Assembly (NCBI RefSeq): GCF_037975245.1
Contig: NC_092567.1
Span: forward strand, 14,586,876 to 14,650,875
Direction: 5' to 3'
DNA length: 64,000 nucleotides
Origin: Apostichopus japonicus
Lineage: Eukaryota > Echinodermata > Holothuroidea > Aspidochirotida > Stichopodidae
The position numbers and the translations under genes are program-made. A model generated the notes under the pieces. It saw nothing but the letters and a program-made list of their open reading frames with translations. It did not search any database and was not told the DNA's origin. Positions 22,699-36,669 of this stretch are shown in pieces (the stretch's first letter is position 1; each line of letters starts with the position of its first letter).

Positions 22699-25600
22699 AC
22701 ATATATCCACTAGCATGTCCTATTAAAATGATCATCAAATCCCTTGCTACAGTGAATTTCCTTCCTTCACATGATACAACGATATTCAGCTTGTGCAGCA
22801 CCTGCACGAATAAACATCACTCCCACACACATTAATGGCTCATGAAGTTTCCTCAAAATAGTTTGAGCACGGTTTCCAGAGACAGTTATCAGCGGTTTAA
22901 TTGCTGGTAATGTGTATGTATATATGCAGCATCTAGTTAGGACCAGACTATGGTTTAGTTTCGGTCTTGATCGCTATGTTACGGTATCGTGGGACTAAAT
23001 ATATGATAGATTATCTCTAATTGTGGCTTGGTTTTAGTGAGTAATAATGTTTAGAATAATTATATAGAAGATGGGAGGGAAATTTCTTCTGGATATTAAT
23101 AATATATTTACTTACAGAACTATTCAATATTAATAAATGATATATTTAGCATGACCTTTTTAGTGGGATTTTTTAAGTGGCAGTCTATTGGGTATACGAA
23201 AAAAAGTTTGGGGATTTTTCATCCTATGATTCAGGGGAGGAATTTTGGAACCTTGCGCCAACTTAAATCTAATATATTTTGAACAGTGGAGAACGAAGAG
23301 CGCTGTGACGTCATCGCAGCAATTCGTTTCGGGGGCTGCAGGGACGCTATCATTAGCAAGCTACACTGTAGCAAGGAAAGCTCGAATTTCTGAAAGCAAA
23401 ATAGCGATTTAAATGGAAATTTCTCGGTGAAGTTGCAAGTTAGCAAGCATTTAAAGAGTTAAAACGTTCAAGAATTCCCTAAATCTGTTTTCTTCATAAT
23501 ATGTTGTTCAGATATTTGAGCAATTTTTTTTGAGTCACAGCCCTACGCAAAGTCTGTACACATTCCTGTGTACTGTGTCAAGGAAAAGTTTAGAGTGAGA
23601 TTGGATCGGTTCTGACCAATGTGCCGCAATGATGTCACATCTCGACGTAAGTCAGTGTTACATTCAAATTTTCTGGCAGGACGGGCCAACAATTCAAGAA
23701 CCCTATCATGGGAAACTAAAATTCATCACACGACAAGGATTAGGGCGATAAAAAGAAAAGAAACCTTATGACCGCAGGGACTGCATGGATCCAACTTTAC
23801 ACTAAACAATTCCTTTAAGCTCCCTTGCTAGTGACTGCAGCACTTCAGTACACAACTTATACAGGTAAAAATAATTTCAGACTTTAAATATTTGCCAATC
23901 ATTAAATTGAAATGATTTTTAAAAGCATTTTTTCCCCCTAAAAAAATCACAGACATATTAAAGAATGTTCAATTCTATAAACAGTTATGATTATGTTGAA
24001 TTTAATATCAATTGGTGGTATTCTATGACTGTTGTTCAGTGAAAGAAGGCTATTAACCCCAGCATAATTGAAAAACAATAATAAAAGTTCAATTTTGTCA
24101 TAATTTTTTCCCACAAACTGGCAGTACACATTCAAAGCCTTGACAATGAACATTAAGGTAACCCTGCCACATCAATCTGTTTACATTAGTTCATCAAAAT
24201 TTACCAGGAATGATCAATTTAGCCAATAAGCTTCAGAGGTTTTCCAAACAAAAGTAATAAAATATTGCATGACATTTGTGGGTTGTTCTATATTCCCCAT
24301 ATTCCCAATATTTCCCATTTGTGGGAAGTTTCTATATTACAAGGTAAAGTAAACTTAACACTGTAAGTAGGTGTAGGTTAATGGTTCTAAGATTTTTTAA
24401 TTGTTAAATGAAAGCTAATTATCCAATCAATTTGTTATCATGATATGAATTGGTCATCATCATACAATGTTTTAATAAACAGCCAATTACACACATATAC
24501 ACAACAGCTGTTACCCTAGTTAATTACTCTTTGTGTGTACCTATTACACTATATACTTTTATAATGTAACTTGAAAATACATATTTTGGCATAGTTTTAG
24601 CCAATATCTTACAACTCTTATAGATATGGCTGGGAATTGAGGTAGGAAGGGAGAGTTGTGCAACTTAGAGTATGAAATATGACATCAATATGATATGAAC
24701 ATAAGGATTCCCCACAACCCAATATCTAGAATTATGTATCACACTTCAGTATTTAAAGGCATTGAAGACTCGCCCCAAACCGCATACTGCCCTCTGAAAA
24801 AGTTAACTTTTCTGTTGCTTGCAAGTGACGTTTTCTTCTTGTCACTACAAAATGCAGACAGTATGAAACTTGATACATTTTCTCTAGACCTGAGATGTCC
24901 ATTGCTGCTATGTACGCTGTGTTGTGGGTATTGACCGCAGCTGTTTGTACTGACTGTGCACTAGTGTCTAATTACCGACGGTAGTAAGCTGTGTGTGTAT
25001 TTTCTGGGATCAATGGTGGTGTCTAACACTTCTGTTACACCTCATTCGAAACTAGGTCAGATTACCGGCATGAGACGTTTCTTTGTGCGCGAGTCTTTAC
25101 ACCCTTTAAGATGCTTGTAGACTATAGAGGTATAAAACACCACTGTTCAAGGTGAAATGGATAATTTACCATTTTTGAATGGAGGGTTAGCATATTTATG
25201 GTATTTTCAGACTCATATCTCTCTTGATATTACCTCTATGACCGATCTGCAAAGATTATCAACTGTTTGTTGGTGTTTTTAGTCAGTTCTCTCACAAATT
25301 TGTTTCACAATATTCACACAATTCTGCAAGTAAAGTATCATTTCTCCGGCTTTGAGAACAATTACAGAACGTTCCACACTATATACACTAGATAAAATCA
25401 ATCGCTAGACACAATCGCTAGTTGACATCACTGACAACATTAGCTGATTGCGTTATGATTAATAAATAGAGAGAATTGAAGCCATTTTTTATCCCCCCCT
25501 CACCCCCCCCCCCCCGGCTTAAACCCTCCCACCTCTTTCATTTGTAGCAAGCATAAGCTTCCCCTTTTGTTATTCCTGCTTGATAGCTGGCTGCATATAA

Positions 25601-26285
25601 ATACACAGTGACTTTGTGACAGCTTGCACACACAATTTCAATAGAGCACAATCTTTTAATATTTTTTTTTGGCTGTTTCAAGGACTTAATTAGCGATTCA
25701 AAGACTAATTGATGTACTCAAAATGACAACATTATTTCAATCAATATTAAAGTATGATCCACTACTTCAAGCTATAAAACCAAAATCTGAATGAATTACC
25801 AAAGCAAACTCTGCCTAAATAATGGAAAGATCTCCAACAAAGGACGATCAATATATACTTCAATGACAATTCCTAGATGGTGTGTGGCTTTAAGAAACGC
25901 AACAAAAAGTTGTCATATTCAAAAGCAGAAGGAATTTAGTTACTTTTGCACAATTTTGTACATTACAATGACCATAGAGAAAGCAAGTTGTGTTTTTGAA
26001 ACTTTTTGTTATAATTTTACAGAATATTTATAAGTGCATGATCATAAACCATTTAAAATGAAGATAACAATTTCACAAATTGATCAGGCACTACAATTGT
26101 TTGATCACATTCCGGTTAATGTACAGGTTTATATATAAAACACTGTTCATTGTGTACCTGGAACTCCTCAACAATTCAACAAGCACTTAAATTTCTTATA
26201 CAGATTTGCATAGAAACTGCTTTTGTCATCTTGGCAAAATGTTCTTTGAATTTTTTAAAGGTTTTCACAATTAGTAATATAGATA

Positions 26286-26287
<2 letters not shown>

Positions 26288-26335
<48 letters not shown>
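26288..26335. repeat. (TA)n microsatellite
   Basis: About 24 uninterrupted TA units; it creates the YIYIY runs seen in translated frames. Confidence 0.95.
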
Positions 26336-26338
<3 letters not shown>

Positions 26339-26434
26339 AAAGTTGGTTTAGCCAATAAACGATTCCGAACAACTAATGTAATTCACCTCAGACATCCTGA
26401 TTCAAATAGAAGAAACAATTTGCTCTTAAATCTT

Positions 26435-26825
26435 ACCACAAGTCATTTTTTGTGTTGATCATGGGTGATACATGAGCTGATCTGTAAGCCACAAAAATAT
26501 TATGTGTGTATCTCTATGTATGTTGCATTAAATCTTTGAAAGTCAATTAGAGTTATGTACCACAAGTCATTTTCTGATATTGTTAAATTGGGCTAAGAAA
26601 CAACTGAACAACACAAATATATCGTGTGTATCTAAATTTGGTGTACATTACTTTCGGTCTTTGAGATTTTAGACTTAACACAAGTCATTTTTTTTATCAT
26701 GGGTGATACATGAGCTGATCTGTAAGCAACAGAAACATTATGTGTGTATCTGTATCATATTTGTTGCTTTCGGTCTTTGCGAGTTTAGACTTACTACAAG
26801 TCATTTTTGTATTGTGAGATGCCAT
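26435..26825. repeat. Tandem repeat, about 125-bp unit, about 3 copies
   Basis: Units begin ACAAGTCATTTT and include GGGTGATACATGAGCTGATC, TGTGTGTATCT and CTTTGA/CTTTGC; the middle copy is the most diverged. Confidence 0.8.
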
Positions 26826-27694
26826 CGGTCGTCGTTAAGTAGCGATTACTCGGGAGAGACGGACCACTGATTTAACGAGAGGATCTCCATCTTCTTTCTA
26901 ATCGTTCCATCCGACCGTTATCAAAAACAGAAATCAAAGAGAAATGCCACTTTGTTTCTTTTGAACATTTCTCCTCCTCCCAAACAGAAGCAAACTCTAT
27001 CCTTTGGAGACCAATTATCATCTTCATCAACTTTCTCTTTGCTGGGTTAACAGATGTATGTGGGTTTATATATGGAAATGCCCCAAAGGGGTGGACGGGG
27101 TAAGTTCCGGGGCGGTGAAAAAACTTTCTTGAAATGGATCTAACGAATTAATCAGCCATCTAAGGCCGTCCTGGGTTGCATATACCCTATAACCAAAGAA
27201 GCACTTCCACATGCAAGTGTTAAAAAAGACAACATTAGTATAGCCACCCAACCATATAAAGTAAAGTCAATAAATTAATTTGCAATACATTACATTAAAA
27301 AGGGACAGTTTGGGTTCTGCGACTTAATTAAACAAAGAGACGGATTGATAAAGCAAGATACTAGAGAAGAACAGAAACGAAGAAGAAAAAATAAACAACG
27401 GATGTAAAAGAGTTAGATTTATGACTTAATCGACCGGATCAAAAGATAGGAATCTTTAGCTTGAACAGTCAAACCTTTCAATTCACCTGTGGTTAAGTTT
27501 TTTTTTTTTCCTTAAATACGTATCTACTGATTGTCATGGAAACTATCAAAATTTGTTTCAAGTTGGGGAAAGAAGGCCATGTAAATGTTGTACTCATTAT
27601 ATGAATTTTGTGGCAATGATCAAATTAAATACATGAATAATAATAAATTGATAGTAATAATACTAATAATAAAATACTAATAATATCAAATTCA

Positions 27695-27875
27695 CTAATC
27701 CCCTTGTCTACTAATCCCCTTACATCTATCTCTATGTGTTCACCATGCTCATTAACCTGTCTGTATTCTGTGTGTGTTTTTGTCCCTTCTGTTATTGTTA
27801 CTTGTCATTTAGCCTTTGAAGAAGATCCTGCTAGGATCGAAACGTCAGGCCAACTTACTTTTACACATTCTCCTA
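27695..27875 (+). mobile_element. Dispersed repeat, Penelope-associated type, copy 2
   Basis: Second copy of the repeat at 12.8 kb, same strand, differing by scattered substitutions. It continues through CTCCTACACAGGCTCTCTAG, possibly the family end. Confidence 0.6.
27809..27853 (+). ncRNA. Hammerhead-like motif, copy 2, core mutated
   Basis: Same layout as copy 1, but the core reads TTGAAGA, so the conserved C3 that pairs with G8 is lost, and stem I has an A-C mismatch (TTAGCCT against AGGCCAA). Stem II and the GAAA-C-GTC block are intact. Expected to be inactive or weak. Confidence 0.45.
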
Positions 27876-28499
27876 CACAGGCTCTCTAGTGGATAAGCAG
27901 TTTGCTAACAGTTTTATTTTATTTTAATATCAAATTCAATCAGCCAAGGTTAATAGCTTAACATATAAACTTAGGCGATGAATTTCACTACATATTTGAA
28001 CGTCCAGCCTTCAAAATCGAAGGAGAAAACAACAACATCAAACCCTACAATGGAACACGACCAAGCTTGATAAGACTAAAATAACTGTTTCAATCGAAAT
28101 GGACAACGGTCCTTTGTACTGTAAGTAGATTTTGCTCTAGAAAAAAGGCAACCTTCTGTGATTGATCATAAACTCTATATGTGTGCCAATGGTAGGGCTG
28201 ATGTCTTTCTACACATATCAATCTACTGCACTTCAAATTTGTTTTACTTTATAAATGCCTTATTCGATTCCCTATCTCCTGTTCTGTTTTCTTCTCAAGT
28301 TATATGTTAATAATGCGGTCTCTTTGTTTTTGTAGTTTGTGTCAATTTTACCGGTCTCTGACACCTCTGTGAGGATGAGAGGGACAAATAAAATGAAACT
28401 TGAAGTCAATGTTAAAAGCTGAAGCGTAGCAAGGCTAAGAATTGATCAAATATCAGAAAGACACAATCAATCCAATTTTCATGTCATTAATATGTTGAG

Positions 28500-28645
28500 G
28501 AGATATTAAAAGTTTGCAGTTACTATATATACAGACACAAAACTAACTTTCATACTATTACAAATCATCAGTTATCGTTTGCAGTTACTATATATTTAGA
28601 CACATAACTAAACTTTCATACCATTACAAATCATCAGTAATCGAA
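28500..28645. repeat. Direct duplication of about 70 bp
   Basis: GTTTGCAGTTACTATATAT ... CATTACAAATCATCAG occurs twice with small differences. Confidence 0.88.
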
Positions 28646-29379
28646 TCGTATTTCATCCATTTTTTTTTTCCAAAGGCAAACATCATTCAGCATTTGTCAG
28701 AAATTATTTGTAATATCTTCATTTGTTATAAGTGGAAAGAAGTAAACACACAAACAAACAAACTCAAATTCTTCATAAAATTACAATGATTGGTGTTGCA
28801 CAATCACTTATAAAACACCAACAAGACTGTGTTTCATTAATAGGTAAATACTGCCCTCACTTTAAAATTCCTCTAAAAAATATATGATCATACTTTTTAA
28901 TTGCTATTATTTGGAATAAATCAAATGTAAACATGGAAGCTTTGATTCCCCCTTCCAACTCCCCCTCCCCCTTTAAGCAGTTTATAATCAAAGCAAGAAA
29001 CTTCTGTGCAACAAGTGTAAATTTAGATGTCAAGAAACTTTTTCTTAAGAAATTTTAAGAAATTAAGAATTTTAAGAAGTTAAGAAATTTTTCTGGGGGA
29101 ATTATAAAATGTTTACATGCTAAACAAAATATTATTTTTCACATGTCTTTGTAATTCAAGAAATATTTTTAGTTAATCTTCTTGTCCTTTTTCCAGCAAT
29201 TTTAACCAAACCTGCTGAGTGTTTACTTAAAAATACAAATGCCACTGTCCAAACAAAGTCACCCACACTAAAAGGTTATATGAGTATGTAGTTAACTTTT
29301 CTATTCACTTCTCAACAGTTTGTGTGTATCAGTATAAATCTCTTGTCAAATACAAACTGGATAAAATTCAAAAGTTAAA

Positions 29380-29670
29380 TATACCAAGGATAGATCCAGG
29401 ATTGTTTTATTGGAAGGGGTGGGTGTGTGGCTTTGAGTTCTTTGAAGCCAACTCTCACATATGTGGGGTCCTCCCCCCGGAAACTCCCTCAGAAAAAGAA
29501 ACTAAGATCATATTGCATTCTGAGGCAAATTTAGAGCCACATAGGTTAGGTGTATATATGCAGTATGTGCTAACAACTACTTTTAAACTTTTTGGTGAGG
29601 CTGAAGAAGGGGGGAGGGAGGGGGAAGGGAGGGAGGGACACACCCTAACCTCCTTGGATCTGTGTCCGCT
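29380..29670. mobile_element. Dispersed repeat ending in a TTGGATCTGTGTCCGC-like terminus
   Basis: Starts near ATAGATCCAGGATTG, has a G-rich interior and ends CCTTGGATCTG...CCGC, a decayed form of a widespread non-autonomous repeat with a GGATCCGCCACTG-like end. The 126-aa frame here is a by-product of the repeat. Confidence 0.4.
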
Positions 29671-30644
29671 ATTAGTGCATTATATTAATATTATATTAAA
29701 ATGACAATTGACTAGTCAATGTACAAATGAACTGAATTTGTATCGGGTCAAAGCATTGCAAAAATTCATCAACATCCACCCAAACATCTTCTTTTAACTT
29801 CTTTGTCAGTGATGACTTTTCGTAGGTATTGGTCAGTAGGGGGGAGGGGAAGGGGGGGTAAACTGGAGAGCGAAATGTATCAGTAAGTAGGGAAGATGCA
29901 ATGAGAGTCTCAGTGAGGCTTAAACATAGGTGACCATCTTTGAACTGTTTAGCCTATTTGGGGCAATAATGATGATGACCTTAACTGTGGTTCTTTACTT
30001 CATGGATACAATGACAATCGAAAGGACAATACGACACTAGCTATTTTTAGCTTATAGTGTAATGGTTACCAAAGTTTTTTGCTAACAATTGTACTGGATT
30101 TGAGTTCAACATCATGAACAAAATCTCACTTCTGTCCCCACTCCACTCCCCAAACCCCACCCCCAAACAAAATGAGAGATAACATTAAATAGCGATTAAG
30201 TTGAACTTTGACCCTATGGGATCATTTCTACTGCGATTATGGGGTGTTACTCTCACAATTATCATCTCAAAAAGATAATACCCAATAAGCATATTAATTA
30301 CTTCTAACAACTCGTAAAACAAACAGAATGGCAAAATGTAAAATGTGTTTGGCCTTTGTCTGGCAACATAAGATCAGGGTTAGACAGTTTAGCACAAAGG
30401 CCTCCTCCTTCCCTCCCTCCCTCCCTGGGAGACATCTTTATCTTGTTCACGGTCCTTCAGATCAAGCATAGAACACACAACAAACTACAATTCATATCTA
30501 TATGGGAGACATTCCTTCCATGTCAACTAATAAGAATCTAATAACCATCAGAAAATTTCACATTCATGTTCTTAAAGGGGCTTAAAAATCAACAGCGTGT
30601 AATGTTATGAATGATAATGTTAATATAACTTTGAAAAGTTTGTA

Positions 30645-31470
30645 CGTTGATGTATATAGTTTATAACTTGGTGTGTACAGCTTGTAACTTTGTTGTGTAG
30701 TTTGTAACTTGGTATGCTGTTTGTAACTTGGTATGTTATTTGTAACTGGGTATGTTGTTTGTAACTTGTTGTGCTGTTTTTAACTTGGTTCTTGATTTAT
30801 AACTTGTGTAGTTTGTAACTTGGTATGTTGTTTGTAACTTGTTGTGCTGTTTTTAACTTGGTTCTTGATTTATAACTTGTGTAGTTTGTAACTTGGTATG
30901 TTGTTTGTAACTTGGTTCTTGGTTTGTAACTTGTTGTGTAGTTTGTAACTTGGTGTGTTGTTTGTAACTTGGTTCTTGGTTTGTAACTTGTTGTGTAGTT
31001 TGTAGCTTGGTAAGTTGTTTGTAACTTGTTGTGTATTTGTAACTTGGTATGTTGTTTGTAACTTAGTATGTTTTTTTATAACTTGGTTCTTGGTTTGTAA
31101 CTTGTTGTGTAGTTTGTAACTTAGTATGTTTTTATAACTTGGTTCTTGGTTTGTAACTTGTTATGTAGTTTGTAACTTGTTATGTTTTTTTATAACTTGG
31201 TTCTTGGTTTGTAACTTGTTATGTAGTTTGTAACTTAGTATGTTTTTTTATAACTTGGTTCTTGGTTTGTAACTTGTTATGTAGTTTGTAACTTAGTATG
31301 TTTTTTTATAACTTGGTTCTTGGTTTGTAACTTGTTGTGTAGTTTGTATTAAACTTGGTATGTTGTTTGTAAATTTATCTGCATCTCGTCACTTGGTAGG
31401 TTGTTTGTGACTTGGTGTGTTGTTTATAGTTTGATAAGGTTGTCGGTAACTTGGTATGTACCTGGTAACT
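30645..31470. repeat. Short T/G-rich minisatellite (TTTGTAACTTG family)
   Basis: Dozens of 17-25-base units built on TTTGTAACTTGGTATGTTG and TTCTTGGTTTGTAACTTGT. The plus strand is nearly free of C apart from the C of AACTTG, giving strong strand asymmetry over 800 bp. Confidence 0.93.
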
Positions 31471-32424
31471 TGATATATAACGCTTACTATAAGAACGGAA
31501 AGATAGATAGTTCGCCTCTCAACGAAGTAGAGAGATTCATCCTCATCTGAGATGTGAATCCCAAATAAATCTTATCAGACATCCATACCACGATTGGAAT
31601 TACAAAAACCCGTGACAAGCTGTCTTCACATCCCAGATAAATCTTTTAAAATAATGATAAATAAATGGAATCATAGAGCTATAGTGATTCTTAAATGCAC
31701 CAGCTCTGCCTTAAGTTATGGAAATTTCATGACAAATCTTCTGTCGTCTCATCCCGGGCTTGCTTTCTGACACAGAGACCCAAAATGATTTTATCGGTTG
31801 ATGAAATTCAAATGAGCTAATTTTATGGGGCCATGTTAGCTTTGTTAGATGCTATGTTTCAAGGTTGGGAAAGCGTAAATGGCATTCACGAGTCCACGAT
31901 AAAAAAAAAAAAGATGAAAAAAAATGACTCCAACGTTGGGGTGAACATGCATGTATCTGAGAAGGAAAGCAATATGAATCAAGTTTAATAGCAAGAGGAA
32001 TCTATTTTCGTCAGCCGAAGCAACGATTGAACCCATTGATTGCCTCAGCCACACTGCCTCCTGTTTAACAGCTATCTTCAAGCAAAACCACAAACTTTCT
32101 TGTAAGAAACAAGAAAAGCTCAAGTGCAGTCAAGTAATGTTTACAGAACATTCGATTAAAGAATGGCAATCATTTCCCACATAGATAAAAAAAAACTTTA
32201 AAAAAAATATACCCACAGTATCACACTTGCAGTTTATTTGTGAATTACTGACTGGTGTGAGAGAATAATATCTTTTTCAAAGAAAGATAGCAACAATGTC
32301 AACTTGTACACTATAACATTAAGGTGCTCTTATGGAAACAAAATGTTACCGGAGATGGTTCCAGGTTAAATTTGAAATTATCACCCATCCAACCCCTTTG
32401 GTCACTTTTCCATTGGAATGAACT

Positions 32425-32740
32425 GGCTGGCTGACTGACTCACCCAGGAACCATTAACTGACTGACCAGCAGGCTGTCTGGTTCACTCACTCGCCTATTC
32501 ACACACTTGGCCAATCGCTCTCACACCCACCCACTAGCTCGACCACTCACTCACTGACTCAACCACCCACCCGCTCACCTACCCGCTTACCCACCCATCC
32601 ACTCGACTATTCACACTTGCCCAATCATTCTCACACCCACCCACTAGTTCAACTACCCGCTCACTGACTCAACCACCCATCTGCTCACCCACCCACTTAC
32701 CCACCAACCCACTCACTCAATAAGCTTACAAAAGCTACCT
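32425..32740. repeat. Degenerate CAC-rich simple repeat
   Basis: Imperfect CACTCAC, CCACCCAC and GACTGACTG motifs; purines are mostly single A residues on the plus strand. Confidence 0.75.
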
Positions 32741-34494
32741 AATCAATCAATCAATCACTTTCACCATTTGCTTTACACATCACAGAAGTCACATCACATT
32801 TTCTTGTCAACATCATCCCTTTCTGCTTCAAGTTCCAACATGGTCGTTTCTTAATACAGATATTTTCCTCAAACCCTTCCCCACCTTTCCCCCTCCCCCA
32901 GGTCCCTCTAGACCTTCACCGTACTGTACCCCTGTCATGCCTCTCCAGCTGCAGGGTTAAAATAACTTGGATTATTGATCATTAATAAGATGATGACATA
33001 TAGAGGCTTTCCTCACAGCATGACAGTATACCTTTAGCAGTAGAGAATGCACAAGAATTGCCAGCCTAGCCTGGCTGACCCCTTTCTACCCAAACCCTGT
33101 AACCCTACACCTTTTAGGTCAGTCCAAGTTCAATACATGGAAAAGGCTCATCATCAGCTTTGTTTGTTTGGCCTTGAGATAAATCCGATTTATTCGGACC
33201 AAATTCAGTTTTAACCTGTTCAACTACCGTCCCCAATGACCGAATCAATTTATTTAGCATCCTTCGTTCGCCAGAGATCTTCGCAAGGTATATCTATCTA
33301 TGCAGTGTTTACAATGCTCTGCAGGCCAGACATAATGCTGCTTCAATACACCGCTGTGACCACGGGTGCTAACGTTGTTCTATGCCCCACTATCGCTCGG
33401 GGCTAAGTTTTTACAGCTGTGGTTCCCTCAGTTCATTGAACACACAATGGTCAACTAGTTGATAATCATCCGTCCAAACAAAAAAGTGTGTTTTTCAGTG
33501 TTTCTGAAATGGTTCACTCCATCTGCTGGCTAGCATGGTTAAAAAAGAACCCTACGGGGCGTGCACACTACTACTAATACTACGAGATGTGACATTTAAC
33601 AATCGAAGGTTGCTAATCTAACTGTAGGCTAATGAGCAGTACTGGGTAGAGCAAAGAAGGGGTGGCAAACAAAAAACCGGTGATAGACTTGGCCATGGTT
33701 CACGTAAAATCTAAAGAGCAGAGTTCACAAAACTAGTTGATATGTGAAAGTGACATCCCTGGCAACACACACAAAAAACCAAAAAAAAAACAAAATTGGA
33801 AATGCACTGCAACCATTTGTATTTGTAACTGGACAATAAAGATACTTTTAACGGTAAGGGTAGTTTATGAGCCATGACAACAAAGGGACACTTTCATTGA
33901 GCCTTTAGGAAGAAATGTACCAAATTTACAAAATACAAATAACCGTGCATGCTAAATTACTGAGGTAAACGCAAAGATTAGCGGCTTGTTATAACAGTCT
34001 TTAATCCGCACGCTCATCCATACTCAAATTGAAATCATTCTTTTTCTTCACAGCTTCATAATCAATGACTCTTGCAGGGTTGGTTGACATTCCTTATGCA
34101 TATTCATAGATTGATTTGGTCACATGATACCATTGTATGTATACATCTTTAACATGACTCTTGATGGGGGTAATGATAGTACAACTTCACATCGATGAAG
34201 TTCTTCGCCATCTGGCCCTGACAAGTTTGAATGAAGACTTGGTATGAAATCATTACATAAGCCTGTCATCTCTTGCGTTCCTTGGGAATTCACTTCTGGT
34301 AAATTGATATAATCTAGTCCTCAAATTTACTTTTGACACAAATTTAACAACCCCAAAAGTTCACAAGCTCCAAGATATACATTTATCATAGGCAACGATC
34401 TTCTTGTGTTACCTATTATGGAAGAAACAGTGTTCCTGTGTATCGCTGGCTGATGTTCAGGTGTTAAGAGATCTTACTGACAAAAGAGAGCTGC

Positions 34495-35660
34495 TTTTTC
34501 TCTCTCTTGCTGCTGTCTGCGTGAGACCTACGACAGGAAATCAGTGTTACTCTTCAGGACTGGCAACTTTCTGCTGTCTGCATGTGACCTACTACAGGAA
34601 AATCAGTGTTACTCTTCAGGATTGGCTGCTGTCTGCATGTGACCTACTACAGGAAAATTAGTGTTACTCTTCTGGACTGGTTGCAGTCGGCGTGTGACCT
34701 ACTACAGGAAATCAGTGTTACTCTTCAGGACTGGCTGCTGTCTGTGTGTGACCTACTACAGGAAATCAGTGTTACTCTTCAGGACTGGCTAATTTCTGCT
34801 GTCTGTGTATGACCTACGACAGGAAATCAGTGTTACTCTTCAGGACTGGCTACTTTCTGCTCTGTGTGTGATCTACGACAGGAAAATCAGTGTTACTCTT
34901 CAGGACTGGCTGCTGTCTGTGTGTTACCGACTACAGGAAATCAGTGTTACTCTTCAGGACTGGCTGCTGTCTGTGTGGTACCTCCTACAGGAAATTAGTG
35001 TTACTCATCTGGAATGGCTGCTGTCTGCGTGTGACCTAGTACAGGAAAATCAGTGTTACTCTTCAGGACTGGCTGCTGTCTGTGTGTTACCTACTACAGG
35101 AAATTAGTGTTACTCATCTGGACTGGTTGCTGTCTGTGTGTGACCTACGACAGGAAAATCAGTGTTACTCTTCAGGACTGGCTGCTGTCTGTGTGTGACC
35201 TACTACAGGAAATCAGTGTTACTCATCTGAAATGGTTGCTGCTGTGTGACCTACGACAGGAAATCAGTGTTACTCTTCAAGACTGGCTGCTGTCTGTGTG
35301 TGACCTACTACAGGAAATCAGTGTTACTCTTCAGGACTGGCTGCTGTCTGTGTGTTACCAACTACAGGAAATCAGTGTTACTCTTCTGGACTGGCTGTTG
35401 TCTGCGCATGATCTACGACAGAAAACCAGTGTTACTCATCTGGACTGGCTGCTGCTGTGTGTGACCTACAACAGGAAAATCAGTGTTACTCTTCTGGACT
35501 GGCTGTTGTCTGCGTGTGACATACGACAGGAAAATCAGTGTTACTCTTCAGGACTGGCTGCTGCTGTGTGTGACCTACAACAGGAAAATCAGTGTTACTC
35601 GTCTGGACTGGCTACTGTCTGTGTGTGACGTATTCCAATAGAATCAGTGTTACTCTTCTT
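34495..35660. repeat. 54-bp minisatellite, about 20 copies, producing long false frames
   Basis: Unit is close to TGCTGTCTGTGTGTGACCTA, CTACAGGAAATCAGTG, TTACTCTTCAGGACTGGC. Because 54 is divisible by 3, a frame of up to 191 codons with an 18-residue period (CDLLQEISVTLQDWLLSV) arises. One-base length changes (GGAAATC versus GGAAAATC) shift it between frames, the pattern expected of non-coding repeat DNA. Confidence 0.95.
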
Positions 35661-36669
35661 GACTTTTTGCTGTCAGGGTATCAGATGTGTAAGATACGCT
35701 GCTTAAAATAAGTGGCATTTTGACCGAATGCTACCTAGTAAAGTCACTGCTTAGCATGACATGAACACATGAAGATCTGTTTATAACTAAGAAAATACAA
35801 TAACCTGGTTGAGCGTTAGAGCGTGACTCGAGCAACACATGCAACGTGACTCAAGCAACACCAGTTGATGAAAACATTTATTTGTCAACCAGCACCTCAA
35901 AATTATAAAAAGAATAATTCCCAGGTCAGCAGCGATGGACTCGTGTTCTCCTTGTCGACTGATCTGAATCTATCCCCGACCCATCTACCAACCAGGAGGA
36001 CTGAAACAACAAAAGGCATGTCGGAATGCGGATTTTACAAGATCCAAAAATATTCCCAGCCGCTGGGTGTAAACTGTGATAAGTAGGTCAAGGCACTGAC
36101 AGAAGTTAATGAGGTGTGATAAATTAGGCCGTTAGACCCCAGATTAAATGTCGGCTCTGTTGATTTTATCCCCAAGTCGATACGTGTTAACATCATTTGG
36201 GTAGGAGTGTTTTGGTTGGGGACAAGTGGAACGAAAAAGGATTATCAACATTTCACAGGGTACTCCTGCCTATGTGACCTCTACTGGCTCGCCACGGCTG
36301 TCAGGCAAAAAGATAAGACACCGGCAAGAATGCATGCTATAGTCGTAGAGCCTAGAAGGCTCTTAGTACCCATTACATCAAGTTGTATTGGAGGGTGTTG
36401 AACATGGCAGATATTAGTTAATCAGTTATAGGTCAATTACTTCAACAGAAAGATACTACACACTGTAATATCCAGGCTATAGTTTAATACTAAATCAATT
36501 TGTCACCTTACATATGTATGAACAGTTTTCCTGGTTAGGCTTCCAATTTGGGTGTGAATACCTATGGATAGGCTTACGAGAGTTTCAGGTGAACCTTCTA
36601 CTCTGATAACATTTATAAAACCAGTTCTTTGTCTTATAGTTTAACTCTGGTGTTGTAATAAGTGATACA

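Noticed and set aside
34606-35628. Frames of 68 to 191 aa with CDLLQEISVTLQDWLLS repeats
   Set aside because: They are translations of a 54-bp minisatellite; single-base differences between units move the frame, so no coding constraint is seen.
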